A DNA stretch of 64,000 nucleotides from CAZFLN01 sp964519905 (GCA_964519905.1 CAZFLN010000003.1:1-64000); one strand, 5' to 3'; positions 1 through 7,448 are shown, counted from the first letter of the stretch. Notes: generated by a model not told the origin, from the sequence alone. Program-made: numbers and translations.

Positions 1-264
1 CAAGAGATGTACGGTGTGCAGCCCGATACAGCCAACAAGTTGATTTTTGTACCACATTCCCAGTTCTAGTCCCTTGCCATTTTGCGGATCTTGCCCGCTG
101 TTTTGAATAAAGCGCAAAGAGTCTTGTTCAGTTTTGGTAAATGGCACCCACAGAAGCCACCGCTCCAAGTATGACCGATTTTTTTCAATCAGCGCAAAGA
201 GTGCCGGCGCATCAGATTCGCTCCAGGTTCTCAAGTCGATTTCAGCATTTACAGTCAGGTGCAT
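1..264 (-). CDS. GNAT N-acetyltransferase, RimJ/RimL type (3' part cut by window edge)
   Basis: Eighty-eight codons are visible before the window edge. The reading frame on the minus strand starts MHLTVNAEIDLRTW, followed by a segment like the RimJ/RimL family (YLERWLLWVPFTKTEQDS) and then LELGMWYKNQLVGCIGLH, the usual beta-strand region that leads into the acetyl-CoA site. Enzymes of this group acetylate N-terminal amines of ribosomal proteins or small amines; the substrate here cannot be told. The ATG at 262-264 was chosen because the upstream ATG at 267-269 runs into a stop after four codons. A TGC-TATACT element ends 6 bases before this ATG, so the mRNA is probably leaderless. The acetyl-CoA binding loop lies outside the window. 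Confidence 0.75.
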   Translation of the reverse strand, partial: MHLTVNAEIDLRTWSESDAPALFALIEKNRSYLERWLLWVPFTKTEQDSLRFIQNSGQDPQNGKGLELGMWYKNQLVGCIGLHTVHLL

Positions 265-270
265 GGCATG

Positions 271-279
271 AGTATAGCA
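271..279 (-). promoter_or_regulatory. Extended -10 promoter of the edge GNAT gene
   Basis: Read on the minus strand: TGC then TATACT (271-276), then 6 bases to the ATG at 264. No -35 box is evident. Confidence 0.55.
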
Positions 280-293
280 GTTTACTCACAGTG

Positions 294-1385
294 TTATTTT
301 TTGAAGGCCGCTGAGTTCTCTCCAAGTGTCAGCATCTCCTGAATAATTTGAGTGAGTGCCTCCAAATCTGAAATGGAAATAGACTCGCGAGTAGTATGAG
401 GAAAACGTACGCCATCGGAGACTGTAATTACGTTTAATCCAAGAGCATTCAGAGAATTCGCGTCGCTGATTCCATACACTGTTTTTTTATTTGTACTGAT
501 TCCAATGTCAGAGAAAACTTTATCGAGAAAAATGATTTCTTGAGAATGTTTGCTATGCGTATAGCCAGGGCAAAATCCGCTCTTTTTAAGAGAGATTTTT
601 AATTTTTCTGACGAATTCTCACTACAGATTTTTTGGATTTCTTCAAGAATTTTATTCAGTGTTTTTTCTGAATAGCTGCGAATTTCACCATCGATCTTTG
701 CGGTACCAGGGAGAGTGTTCACCCCGCTGCCAGCCGCTACCTGCCCAATATTGATACTTGTTTTTCCGTCCCGTTGCTTGCCGGTTGGGATGCTTTGCAG
801 CAGCGTGGTGAGAGTAGGGAGAACAGAGACTCCTTTTTTCGGAAAGCAGGCATGACTCGATCTGCCTTCCAACTCAAGAGAGAAATTTATAATGTACGGG
901 GCGGCTATGACAATATTTCCCAGCGGTTCCGCGTAGTCAAAAATGAATCCACTCTTTGATTGTAACTGCTTTGGGTCAAAGAAATCTGCCCCACCACCTG
1001 TTTCTTCTCGAACGGTGAAAAGTAACTCAAATCCAGTTTGGCTTGAAGATTGCCATGTCTCGAGAGCAGTCACTATGGCAGCTAGACTAGCTTTGTTATC
1101 TGCTCCGAGGATGGTGTCGCCAGCGCTTACGATTGTATTATTTCTTATAATCGGTTGAATTCCTTCTCCAGGTTGTACTGTGTCCATGTGAGCACACAAA
1201 AAGAATGGCAGCATGTTTGAAGATTGTTTGGAAACAAGAAGATTTCCAGCTTGATCAATTGTATGATCAAACCCATTTTTGTTCGCCCAATCGACCAGCC
1301 ATCGTCGAATGTTTTCTTCCGATCCAGAAGGACTATCAATTTGTACCAATTCTAGAAACCTATCGATCACTTGACTCATACACAC
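294..1385 (-). CDS. M20-family metallopeptidase, tripeptidase (PepT)-like
   Basis: This 363-residue protein is a di-zinc M20 hydrolase that most likely releases amino acids from di- or tripeptides in the cytoplasm. Visible motifs in order: HMDTV (H66, D68), GADNK (D96, the bridging metal ligand), REETGG (E127 the general base, E128 a ligand), FDYAEP (D150), and a late HTTRES histidine near residue 328. The central dimerisation domain lies between about 165 and 275. An acetylornithine or succinyl-diaminopimelate deacetylase is a possible alternative, since M20 members are hard to separate by eye. The gene overlaps the end of the acetyltransferase gene upstream by 10 bases, so the two are probably co-transcribed and share the T-box leader. 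Amino-acid scavenging fits control by an uncharged tRNA. Confidence 0.85.
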   Translation of the reverse strand: MCMSQVIDRFLELVQIDSPSGSEENIRRWLVDWANKNGFDHTIDQAGNLLVSKQSSNMLPFFLCAHMDTVQPGEGIQPIIRNNTIVSAGDTILGADNKASLAAIVTALETWQSSSQTGFELLFTVREETGGGADFFDPKQLQSKSGFIFDYAEPLGNIVIAAPYIINFSLELEGRSSHACFPKKGVSVLPTLTTLLQSIPTGKQRDGKTSINIGQVAAGSGVNTLPGTAKIDGEIRSYSEKTLNKILEEIQKICSENSSEKLKISLKKSGFCPGYTHSKHSQEIIFLDKVFSDIGISTNKKTVYGISDANSLNALGLNVITVSDGVRFPHTTRESISISDLEALTQIIQEMLTLGENSAAFKK

Positions 1386-1924
1386 TCCGATTCTGCATGT
1401 TGATGGTTGAGTGCACTTAGGTTGAAAATCGTATCAACGCACAAGTGTCCGCTGCTCAGCGATTCTTTTCCAAGACATTTACAGCTTTTACATGGTTCAA
1501 AAGCTTGAGAGTGCATTTCAGTTTGTTTGAGTTTTGGTGCCCCAAGTTTCTCGAAAATTGGACCAGAGTTCTGGTTGGCGAAAGCAATTATTGTTTCGTT
1601 CGGCGCTTTCTTGAGAACTGCTTCCAAAAGTTTTTTTCCAATCCCTGATTTTTGAGCTGATGGATCAACAGCCCAGGCCCCAAACTCCTTTTTCCCATCA
1701 GGATAAATCAATGTGATCCCCGCGGTTCCAATAACTTTTCCTTTTTCATTGCTGGCGATTGCCAGCAATCCTTGAGCAGCCATTTGTTGCAGTTGCTCGA
1801 GTGATACTGAAATCATTAGACCCTGCTCAGCGTAGCCATTAATTAAGGCGGCGGCAGCCAAAAGTGTTTCAGTATGCTGTTCGTTCGCAGCACGGATTTC
1901 AAACGAATGACTTTTTTCTGTCAC
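1376..1924 (-). CDS. GNAT N-acetyltransferase under T-box control
   Basis: This 182-residue protein is a GNAT acetyltransferase. The acetyl-CoA loop is QKSGIGKKLL near residues 91-100, preceded by the strand FGAWAVDPSA. The C-terminal third is unusual for the family: it carries CKSCKC followed by another cysteine (HLCVD), possibly a metal site. Start is GTG at 1922-1924, with a Shine-Dalgarno-like AAAGGA upstream. It is the first gene after the T-box leader and overlaps the M20 peptidase gene by 10 bases. The substrate is unknown; an amino acid (N-acetylglutamate-synthase-like) is attractive because of the T-box and the M20 partner, but that is inference. Confidence 0.78.
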   Translation of the reverse strand: MTEKSHSFEIRAANEQHTETLLAAAALINGYAEQGLMISVSLEQLQQMAAQGLLAIASNEKGKVIGTAGITLIYPDGKKEFGAWAVDPSAQKSGIGKKLLEAVLKKAPNETIIAFANQNSGPIFEKLGAPKLKQTEMHSQAFEPCKSCKCLGKESLSSGHLCVDTIFNLSALNHQHAESECV

Positions 1925-1943
1925 ACGTTCCTTTCTTAAGGAA

Positions 1944-2185
1944 AAGGGAATAAAAAAACGCCCCTTTACCTACATATTTTGTAGACAAAGGGGCGTCTTC
2001 TAAACGCGATACCACCCTCAGTTTTATGTCCTGTTTCCAGTACATACTCTGTAACCTGCTCAGTTGCTCTTGCGAGTGACACAGGTCTGGAAGTTGAACG
2101 GTTTCCAACCGATCTCGATTTTGCGAGATTCCGCCCTTGAAGAATCAAGATCACAAGACGCGACGCTTGTTGATTGCGGATCAAG
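1944..2185 (-). promoter_or_regulatory. T-box riboswitch leader (tRNA-sensing, transcriptional)
   Basis: Read on the minus strand, positions 2018-2005 give AGGGTGGTATCGCG, one base from the T-box consensus. The antiterminator folds as AGGG pairing with CCCT, a 7-base bulge TGGTATC, then GCGT pairing with ACGC around loop TTAGAAG. The 3' half of that structure (ACGCCCCT) is also the 5' arm of the terminator at 1951-1996, which is the mutually exclusive switch expected of a T-box. Bulge TGGT would pair with a tRNA ending ACCA, so the cognate tRNA should have discriminator A. Upstream stems include ATCTCG/CGAGAT and CCAG-ACCTG/CAGGT-CTGG. The 5' Stem I seems short and can be folded several ways, so I do not name the specifier codon. 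It precedes the GNAT/M20 operon. Confidence 0.88.
1951..1996 (-). terminator. T-box intrinsic terminator
   Basis: Minus-strand hairpin ACGCCCCTTT (1996-1987) with AAAGGGGCGT (1967-1958), with an inner TAC/GTA stem, followed by a run of seven T (1957-1951 with one A at the end). It competes with the T-box antiterminator. Confidence 0.9.
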
Positions 2186-2190
2186 ATCAA

Positions 2191-2199
2191 ATTATATCA
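2191..2199 (-). promoter_or_regulatory. Promoter of the T-box operon, overlapping an upstream stop codon
   Basis: TGA-TATAAT on the minus strand (TATAAT at 2196-2191). The TAA stop of the upstream hypothetical gene (2194-2192) lies inside this -10 box. Transcription would start near 2184, just before the first T-box stem. Confidence 0.6.
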
Positions 2200-2725
2200 C
2201 GATGTGATTTCTTGAAAGCCTTCGCTTCCCAAAGCCATGTCCAAACTCACCTAATTGCCCGCCAAAAGCATGCAGCCATGGATCAACTGCCAGAGTTTTG
2301 TGTTGGATATTCTCATCTGATCCTGGGAGAGAGACTTGTAAGTACTGGTGCACTGACAGGTACCAAATGGCACTGTAAGCAATGCGCACGTCTTTTTCTC
2401 TGAACCACTCACTTTTTATCAGGAGAATTCGTAATAAGTAGTTCAAATGCGTACAGTGGAGAAACTCTGTTCTTTTCCAGAGATGATTGGGATCTCTTTG
2501 AAATGCTTTCCACAAGAAAATATAGGTGTGGAACCGTTTGCCTTGGTAGCGAGAGGTAATGATTTCGAAGGAAATTTCGAGTGCTTCTTCCGGCGAGCGT
2601 GAGCTTTTTACTTTCTCAATAGCTGACAAAAACTCTGGGTGAGAAATCTCATGAATTGGTTCTTTGGCGAGAAAATGAGGAACAAAGTGCTTCCAAAACG
2701 GATTTGGCACTTGAAGAAATTGCAT
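2192..2725 (-). CDS. Conserved hypothetical protein
   Basis: A soluble 177-residue protein with no signal peptide or membrane segment. The N-terminal half is helical and charged; the middle has aromatic NYLLRILLIKSEWFREKD, followed by SAIWYLSVHQYLQVSL. The C-terminus ends in a pattern VDPWLHAFGGQLGEFGHGF. From memory, proteins with a similar aromatic core and a VDPW...G...GHGF ending recur in Patescibacteria without a known function; I cannot verify this here. It is transcribed from its own -10 element 6 bases before the ATG, and its stop codon lies inside the promoter of the T-box operon downstream. Confidence 0.7.
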   Translation of the reverse strand: MQFLQVPNPFWKHFVPHFLAKEPIHEISHPEFLSAIEKVKSSRSPEEALEISFEIITSRYQGKRFHTYIFLWKAFQRDPNHLWKRTEFLHCTHLNYLLRILLIKSEWFREKDVRIAYSAIWYLSVHQYLQVSLPGSDENIQHKTLAVDPWLHAFGGQLGEFGHGFGKRRLSRNHIVI

Positions 2726-2731
2726 GAAGTA

Positions 2732-2740
2732 ATTATATCA
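2732..2740 (-). promoter_or_regulatory. Leaderless-type extended -10 promoter
   Basis: Minus strand TGA-TATAAT, 6 bases (tacttc), then the ATG at 2725. A perfect consensus -10 with no space for a ribosome binding site. Confidence 0.65.
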
Positions 2741-2745
2741 ATACC

Positions 2746-3063
2746 TTATTTCCAGTCCTGCTGAGAGAAAATTCTAATTTGGTCAAGAATGGGAAGTACG
2801 CCCTTGCCTTTGTCACTCAGTGTGTAAACCACTGACAATTTATCGACTGTTTCCTCTGCTCGAGCAATAAATCCCTCTTTTTCGAGGAGTTTGAGCCGAG
2901 AGGTGAGGGTGACAGGATTATTTTTCTCGAGCGTTCGTTGGAGCTCTGAGAATCGTTTGCACCCAAAACTCAACGCTTCAATAATCTGAAGCGTCCAGAA
3001 GTCTCCAAGAATTTTTAGACTTTCTGACGGACATTTTCCGTTTGTGTGATTCATATTTGACAT
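2746..3063 (-). CDS. HxlR-family winged-helix transcriptional regulator
   Basis: The 105-residue protein matches HxlR regulators: SLKILGDFWTLQIIEAL (helices 1-2), FSELQRTL and LTSRLKLLEKEGFI (recognition helix and following turn), then the wing VDKLSVVYTLSDKGKGVLPIL. The family binds DNA as dimers and often senses electrophiles or redox state; the few cysteines here are C11 and C35. The open frame runs further upstream but that part overlaps the divergent LUD gene, so I place the start at ATG 3061-3063; ATG at 3052-3054 is possible. Palindromic repeats between the two divergent genes are the likely operator, so it probably represses itself and the LUD gene. Confidence 0.88.
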   Translation of the reverse strand: MSNMNHTNGKCPSESLKILGDFWTLQIIEALSFGCKRFSELQRTLEKNNPVTLTSRLKLLEKEGFIARAEETVDKLSVVYTLSDKGKGVLPILDQIRIFSQQDWK

Positions 3064-3097
3064 TACTATAGTTTTTATAGTACTATAGTAATTATAG
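3064..3097. promoter_or_regulatory. Divergent promoter/operator between the HxlR and LUD genes
   Basis: An AT-rich block with two ACTATAGT palindromes (3065-3072 and 3082-3089, 17 bases apart) and an overlapping 12-base palindrome TATAGTACTATA (3076-3087). TATAGT and similar hexamers on both strands can act as -10 boxes. The arrangement suggests a dimeric HxlR operator covering both promoters. Confidence 0.55.
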
Positions 3098-3121
3098 CAA
3101 ATAAAAAGAGAAAAGGAAATC

Positions 3122-3733
3122 ATGTCTGCGGTTGTAGCACACGAATCCATACAAAAAACAGTCAAAGCCTTACAGGAGAATAACTTGCAGGTACAGGTTT
3201 TACCAGACGGTGCAGCCGCACTGGAGACAATCAAGAGTTTGATTCCAGCTGGTGCTTCCGTTATGAATGGCGCCTCACGTACTCTCGAACAAATTGGTTT
3301 TGTTGAGTATCTCAAATCTGCAGAGCACCCTTGGAACAACTACCACGCCACGATTTTGGCGGAGAGTGATCCAGCCAAACAGGCTCGTATGCGTAAGGAG
3401 TTTACCGTTTCGGATTTCTACCTGGGAAGTGTGCATGCCGTGACCGAAGAAGGGGAACTCATCATTGCCACAAATTCAGGAAGTCAAATTCCTGGGATTG
3501 TTTTTAATGCGGATAATATTATTTTTGTGGTCGGTACACAGAAGATTGTTCCAGATTTGTCTGCTGGACTGCAGCGCCTTGAAGAAGTTGTCATCCCTCA
3601 AGAAGACGAGCGGATGAAGCAAGTCTATGGCTTTGGGACACTCTTGAGTAAGATCTTGATCTTTAAGAAAGAGAATCCTGGTATGGGCCGCAATGTTCAT
3701 TTGCTCTTAGTCGAAGAGACGCTCGGATTTTAA
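3122..3733 (+). CDS. LUD-domain protein (LutC/YkgG-like)
   Basis: A 203-residue protein with the LUD (DUF162) fold: ALQENNLQVQVLPDGAAALE, then GASVMNGASRTLEQIG, then SDFYLGSVHAVTEEGELIIA and FVVGTQKIVPDL. In lactate utilisation operons LutC works with the iron-sulfur proteins LutA and LutB, but no such partners are near here. A solitary LUD protein next to an HxlR regulator is more likely a small stand-alone NAD- or nucleotide-linked enzyme of unknown substrate. It has a clear ribosome binding site (AAAAGGAAAT) and a leader, and its stop codon is embedded in the terminator hairpin that follows. Confidence 0.85.
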   Translation: MSAVVAHESIQKTVKALQENNLQVQVLPDGAAALETIKSLIPAGASVMNGASRTLEQIGFVEYLKSAEHPWNNYHATILAESDPAKQARMRKEFTVSDFYLGSVHAVTEEGELIIATNSGSQIPGIVFNADNIIFVVGTQKIVPDLSAGLQRLEEVVIPQEDERMKQVYGFGTLLSKILIFKKENPGMGRNVHLLLVEETLGF

Positions 3734-3750
3734 TCCGAGCGTCTTGTTTC
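3718..3750 (+). terminator. Intrinsic terminator of the LUD gene
   Basis: Hairpin GACGCTCGGATT / AATCCGAGCGTC (3718-3743) followed by TTGTTT. The stop codon TAA (3731-3733) sits at the tip of the hairpin. Confidence 0.8.
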
Positions 3751-3766
3751 GAAGTCGCTCGTCCAG

Positions 3767-3772
3767 TACACT
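3767..3772 (+). promoter_or_regulatory. Leaderless-type -10 box of ddl
   Basis: TACACT followed by exactly 6 bases (ggtgtg) and ATG at 3779. This spacing favours the ATG over the GTG at 3776. Confidence 0.5.
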
Positions 3773-3778
3773 GGTGTG

Positions 3779-4867
3779 ATGTCGGATCAAGATCAAACGC
3801 ACTCAAACATAGTAATTGTATTCGGAGGTGAGTCCTCTGAGCATGATGTCGCTGTCAAGTCATTTGAGTACCTCTTGGGTCGATTACTCCAGCACCCACT
3901 CAAGAATGGCTTACAGGTGACGCATGTAGCGTATCTGACCAAAGACGGCCGAGCCGTTCTTTCTGAGTTTTTTCCAGAGAAGTCAGTTGCTGACTACATG
4001 CAACTGACGGAAATCCAGTCTCTTCCTCACGTTTTACAGCAGATTCAAGAGCGTGGTCTCTTTATGTTTGCAGTGCTGCATGGTCAAAATGGGGAAGATG
4101 GACATTTCCAGGGCGCAGCAGAATTGTTTTCAATCCCAAGTAGTTTGGGTGGAGTGCTTGCTGGTAGTTTGACGATGAGTAAGTATCACCTGAACCAGTA
4201 TTTGCAGGGTGGAAACTGGACCGTGAAAATTCCCGAGACCGTTGCGGTTCGATCTCTTCAGAATTTGGCAGAGCAACTCTCTCAGTTTAAGGATAAAGAG
4301 ATAGTGATCAAGCCAAATTCTCTGGGTTCAAGTGTACTCACAGAAAAGATGGTGTATAACGAAGCAGGAAGAGCATCCGCTCATGAGCTCATAGAAAAAA
4401 TTCTCGAATTTGATGTTGTGGCTTTGGTTCAGGAGTATATTTCTGGTGAAGAGTACGGTGTTGCGGTGATGGAGAAGGCAGGCTCGACAGAAGTTTTGGC
4501 TCCAATTCATATTGTTACGGCTGGAAAATTCTTTGGCAGTAAAGAGAAGTATATCACTGGCTACAGCGAAGAAATTGTGATGACTCTACAAGAAGAATCG
4601 CCACTGCTTCAGCAAGCAAAAGTGGCTGCTGAACAGATTTTTGTGGATGTTGGTTGTACCAACGGCGTGCGGTTTGATTTCATAATCACCGACACTGAAG
4701 TCTATCTGTTAGAAGCGAATCCGTTCCCAGGAATTTCTGGCGGAAGTCTATTGCCGAAAATGTTGCGTGCTCAAGGGCAAGATGTGGAAAACCTCATTGA
4801 GATCTACCACGACAATTATTTCCGTCGAGCCAGGAGAAAAACTGAGTTTTCGGTTGAGATTTCGTGA
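3779..4867 (+). CDS. ddl: D-alanine--D-alanine ligase family protein (ATP-grasp)
   Basis: This 362-residue ATP-grasp enzyme would join two D-alanines for the peptidoglycan stem peptide. Family motifs are in order: VFGGESSEHDVAV near the N-terminus, VLHGQNGEDGHFQG (about residues 100-113), the ATP-binding KPNSLGSSV, QEYISGEEYGVAV, RFDFIITD, and the metal-binding LLEANPFPGIS. The last is usually E(V/I)NTxPG; here it is EANPFPG, a mild deviation. Length is typical. A GTG three bases upstream could also start translation, but the -10 spacing supports ATG 3779. No other mur genes are adjacent, and the ABC gene that follows has its own -10, so it may be a single-gene unit. Confidence 0.88.
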   Translation: MSDQDQTHSNIVIVFGGESSEHDVAVKSFEYLLGRLLQHPLKNGLQVTHVAYLTKDGRAVLSEFFPEKSVADYMQLTEIQSLPHVLQQIQERGLFMFAVLHGQNGEDGHFQGAAELFSIPSSLGGVLAGSLTMSKYHLNQYLQGGNWTVKIPETVAVRSLQNLAEQLSQFKDKEIVIKPNSLGSSVLTEKMVYNEAGRASAHELIEKILEFDVVALVQEYISGEEYGVAVMEKAGSTEVLAPIHIVTAGKFFGSKEKYITGYSEEIVMTLQEESPLLQQAKVAAEQIFVDVGCTNGVRFDFIITDTEVYLLEANPFPGISGGSLLPKMLRAQGQDVENLIEIYHDNYFRRARRKTEFSVEIS

Positions 4868-4873
4868 TAGAAT
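4865..4873 (+). promoter_or_regulatory. Leaderless-type extended -10 promoter of the ABC-2 operon
   Basis: TGA-TAGAAT then 6 bases (tttgag) to ATG 4880. The TGA is also the ddl stop codon. Confidence 0.5.
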
Positions 4874-4879
4874 TTTGAG

Positions 4880-5857
4880 ATGTCTCCAGCCATTTCAGTG
4901 AAAAATTTGTCGGTACAGTTTCGTGTTCCCAAAAAAGAGTCAGGGCTCATGGCTGCTGTACGGGGGTTTGTTCAACCAAAATTTTCCACAGTCACGGCTG
5001 TTGATGCCATTAATTTTTCGATTGATCAAGGAGAATTGATTGGTTTTATCGGGCCAAATGGTGCAGGGAAAACAACTACGCTCAAAACGCTTTCTGGACT
5101 CCTTTCACCAACTTCTGGTGAGGTTCGTGTTCTTGGATACGAGCCATTTCGACGAGAGAACGCATTTCTCAAAGATATTTCTCTGATGATGGGACAACGT
5201 TCGCAACTGCTGTGGGATCTTCCAGCGACTGATACTTTTTCACTCAATCAAGCAATGTATGATGTCCCCGAAGCCAACTATAAGAAAATACTGAGTGATT
5301 TGATTGAGTTGCTTGATGTCTCAGGTCAGCTCGAAACCCCGGTACGACGCCTTTCTCTGGGACAGAGAATGAAGATGGAGTTGATTGCTGCTTTACTTCA
5401 TTCTCCAAAAGTATTGTTTTTAGATGAGCCTACAATTGGATTAGATATTGTCGTTCAGCGCAATTTGCGTGACTTCATCCGAGATTATAATCAGCGATAC
5501 AATGCCACAATTTTACTTACCAGTCATTACATGGGGGATGTTCAAGAGTTGTGTAAAAGAGTGATTGTCGTATCTCAGGGAAAAGTTATGTTTGACGGAG
5601 AACTCAATACATTAATATCAAAGTACTCTCCACGAAAAATAATTCATTTTGTCTTTGAAAAGAAAATTCCGCGAAGCGCCGTGGAACAGTATGGGACGGT
5701 GCACAATTGGAATTTGCCGAACATTTCTTTGTCTGTTCCAAGAGAAGATGCGGCTAAAATAGCTGGAAAAATCATGCAAGAACATTCGGTTGTTGATCTT
5801 GCGATTGACGAAACACCGATTGAAGACATTATTCGAGATATTTTTTATGCCAGCTAA
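4880..5857 (+). CDS. ABC-2 exporter ATP-binding protein
   Basis: The ATPase of a three-gene exporter. Residues show Walker A GPNGAGKTT (about 59-67), a signature variant RLSLGQRMKMELIAALL (normally LSGGQ), Walker B VLFLDEPTIGLD and the switch TSHYMGD. The N-terminus carries the extension FRVPKKESGLMAAVRGF typical of the COG4586 group, and there is a C-terminal domain of about 90 residues after the ATPase core. That group pairs with COG4587 and COG3694 permeases, exactly the two genes that follow. The gene overlaps the first permease by 11 bases. Substrate is unknown; members are often called polysaccharide or drug exporters without proof. Confidence 0.9.
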   Translation: MSPAISVKNLSVQFRVPKKESGLMAAVRGFVQPKFSTVTAVDAINFSIDQGELIGFIGPNGAGKTTTLKTLSGLLSPTSGEVRVLGYEPFRRENAFLKDISLMMGQRSQLLWDLPATDTFSLNQAMYDVPEANYKKILSDLIELLDVSGQLETPVRRLSLGQRMKMELIAALLHSPKVLFLDEPTIGLDIVVQRNLRDFIRDYNQRYNATILLTSHYMGDVQELCKRVIVVSQGKVMFDGELNTLISKYSPRKIIHFVFEKKIPRSAVEQYGTVHNWNLPNISLSVPREDAAKIAGKIMQEHSVVDLAIDETPIEDIIRDIFYAS

Positions 5858-6662
5858 TATTCAGAGAGCGTTACGAAAGAATGTGGCTATTTTTTCTGTA
5901 TATCTGATAGATGTTTTTCAGTATCGCTTGCGATCGTTCGTTTGGTTGCTTGTGGGAAGTGTGAATGTCGTGGTTTTACTCCTGTACTGGATTGCTTCAC
6001 TCCAAGCGAGTGGATCGACTGAGTTTTCGATTCCTGGTATAACGAGTTACTATATTGTTTTATTATCCTTGAGCACGTTGGTTATTTGTCATATAGAAGA
6101 GGATATTTCTCAGATGGACATTTATAAAGGGCAACTTCATAGCTATCTTTTACGACCATATCCATATTTTCTTCGAAAATTTCATCAAGAAGTGGTATGG
6201 CGTCTGCTTGGGGGATTTTGGGCAAGTCTGATAGTTGTGGCGATGTTGCTGTTTGGTGTAAAGTTTCAGATTACGTCACAATGGCAGTATGTTCTTTTGA
6301 CAATTTTGAGTGTTTTTCTTGGTATGGCCGTGTCTTTTTTCATGAAGGTGTGTTTGGGACTTTTAGCGATTTGGATTACCCAGATTCGTGGACTCATGGA
6401 TACTATGTTGATTTTGGAAATTATTTTCGCGGGCTTTATTATTCCACTCCATCTTTTTCCAATGAGTATAAAAAATATAGCGCTTTCTTTGCCATTTGCG
6501 TCAACAGTGTATGCTCCAACAGCGTTGCTTACTCAGACACTTTCCTTGGGTGAAGTGGTTCAGCTTCTCGGTTTTCAAGTAATTTGGCTTACTATTTTTT
6601 ATGTGTTGGCAAAATCTCTTTTCTCTCGAGGTGTTCGTCACTATACAGGAGTGAGTCAATGA
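5847..6662 (+). CDS. ABC-2 type permease, COG4587-like
   Basis: A 271-residue membrane protein with about six hydrophobic segments, starting after a short basic cytoplasmic N-terminus (MPANIQRALRKNVAIFS). Inside is the segment QMDIYKGQLHSYLLRPYPYFLRKF, the amphipathic region characteristic of this permease family (normally ...G.L..YLLKPL). Start chosen at ATG 5847, which overlaps the end of the ATPase gene, instead of the upstream in-frame start that would extend into it. Its TGA overlaps the next permease start as ATGA. It should form a heterodimer with the next gene product. Confidence 0.85.
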   Translation: MPANIQRALRKNVAIFSVYLIDVFQYRLRSFVWLLVGSVNVVVLLLYWIASLQASGSTEFSIPGITSYYIVLLSLSTLVICHIEEDISQMDIYKGQLHSYLLRPYPYFLRKFHQEVVWRLLGGFWASLIVVAMLLFGVKFQITSQWQYVLLTILSVFLGMAVSFFMKVCLGLLAIWITQIRGLMDTMLILEIIFAGFIIPLHLFPMSIKNIALSLPFASTVYAPTALLTQTLSLGEVVQLLGFQVIWLTIFYVLAKSLFSRGVRHYTGVSQ

Positions 6663-7447
6663 TTCGTTTTTTCCGAATTTTTGGTCGACTGCTTTCGGTG
6701 TATCTTTCGGCCGCACTCAGTTATAAGTTAGATTTTATTCAGTCAGCGGTGAGTAGTCTCTCTTGGAGCGGACTGAGTTTTGTGTCGGCATTTTTACTCA
6801 CTTCTCAAGTCCCAGGTGTGTTTGGAATGGAGCGGGCAGACCTTTTATTGCTCGCAGGTACATATGGGATTATTGTTGGTATTCATCATTGGTTATGTTC
6901 TCGAGGATTTAACGATATTCCGAATATTATTCATCGCGGAGAGTTAGATACATACTTACTCAAGCCGTTTGATTCCTTGACCTATTTATCTTTTCGTAAT
7001 GTGGCGTGGAGTGCTTTTATTCGTGTTCTCGGGTCCGTTGTTTTGACCGGACTGATTCTTCGAACATATGAATTTTCTGTCCATGCTGAGAGTGTTGTGT
7101 TATTCAGTATTTTGAGCATCGCAGCATTTTTTGCTATTTACGGATTTTACACACTAACTACTACTATTTTGATCTGGCATTCATATTTATCAAATATTAT
7201 GGTGCTGATTCAAAATTTTATTGGTGCAGGTCGTTATCCTGTAGAAATTACTGACTATACACCAAAAGTTGTTCATATCTACTTTTTGCCATTTCTGCTT
7301 ATAGTAAACATTCCGACACGAGCATTGGTCGGAAGACTTGATCTGGGAACAGCAGCATTCTTTATCTTCTTGAGTGTCGGGTTTTGGCTTCTCTCTCGAG
7401 CTTTCTGGCGCTACGCTCTTCACTCTTATACCAGCGCAAGTGGCTAA
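6659..7447 (+). CDS. ABC-2 type permease, COG3694-like
   Basis: The second permease, 262 residues and about six membrane helices. It contains NDIPNIIHRGELDTYLLKPF, a strong match to the COG3694 group, and ends with a WRYALHSYTSASG-type tail typical of these proteins (family members often end ...RY.SASG). The ATG at 6659 overlaps the TGA of the partner permease by 4 bases, so translation is probably coupled. The gene ends one base before the converging gene at 7449. Confidence 0.87.
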   Translation: MIRFFRIFGRLLSVYLSAALSYKLDFIQSAVSSLSWSGLSFVSAFLLTSQVPGVFGMERADLLLLAGTYGIIVGIHHWLCSRGFNDIPNIIHRGELDTYLLKPFDSLTYLSFRNVAWSAFIRVLGSVVLTGLILRTYEFSVHAESVVLFSILSIAAFFAIYGFYTLTTTILIWHSYLSNIMVLIQNFIGAGRYPVEITDYTPKVVHIYFLPFLLIVNIPTRALVGRLDLGTAAFFIFLSVGFWLLSRAFWRYALHSYTSASG

Positions 7448-7448
7448 A

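Noticed and set aside
3064..3339. Upstream extension of the HxlR frame to 3339
   Set aside because: It runs antisense through the LUD gene start and has no HxlR-family match; the start at 3063 gives the normal family length.
2177..3797. A 15-base sequence shared between 2177-2191 and 3783-3797 (CGGATCAAGATCAAA)
   Set aside because: An exact 15-base repeat is expected by chance a few times in 64 kb; the surroundings differ and one copy is inside ddl coding sequence.
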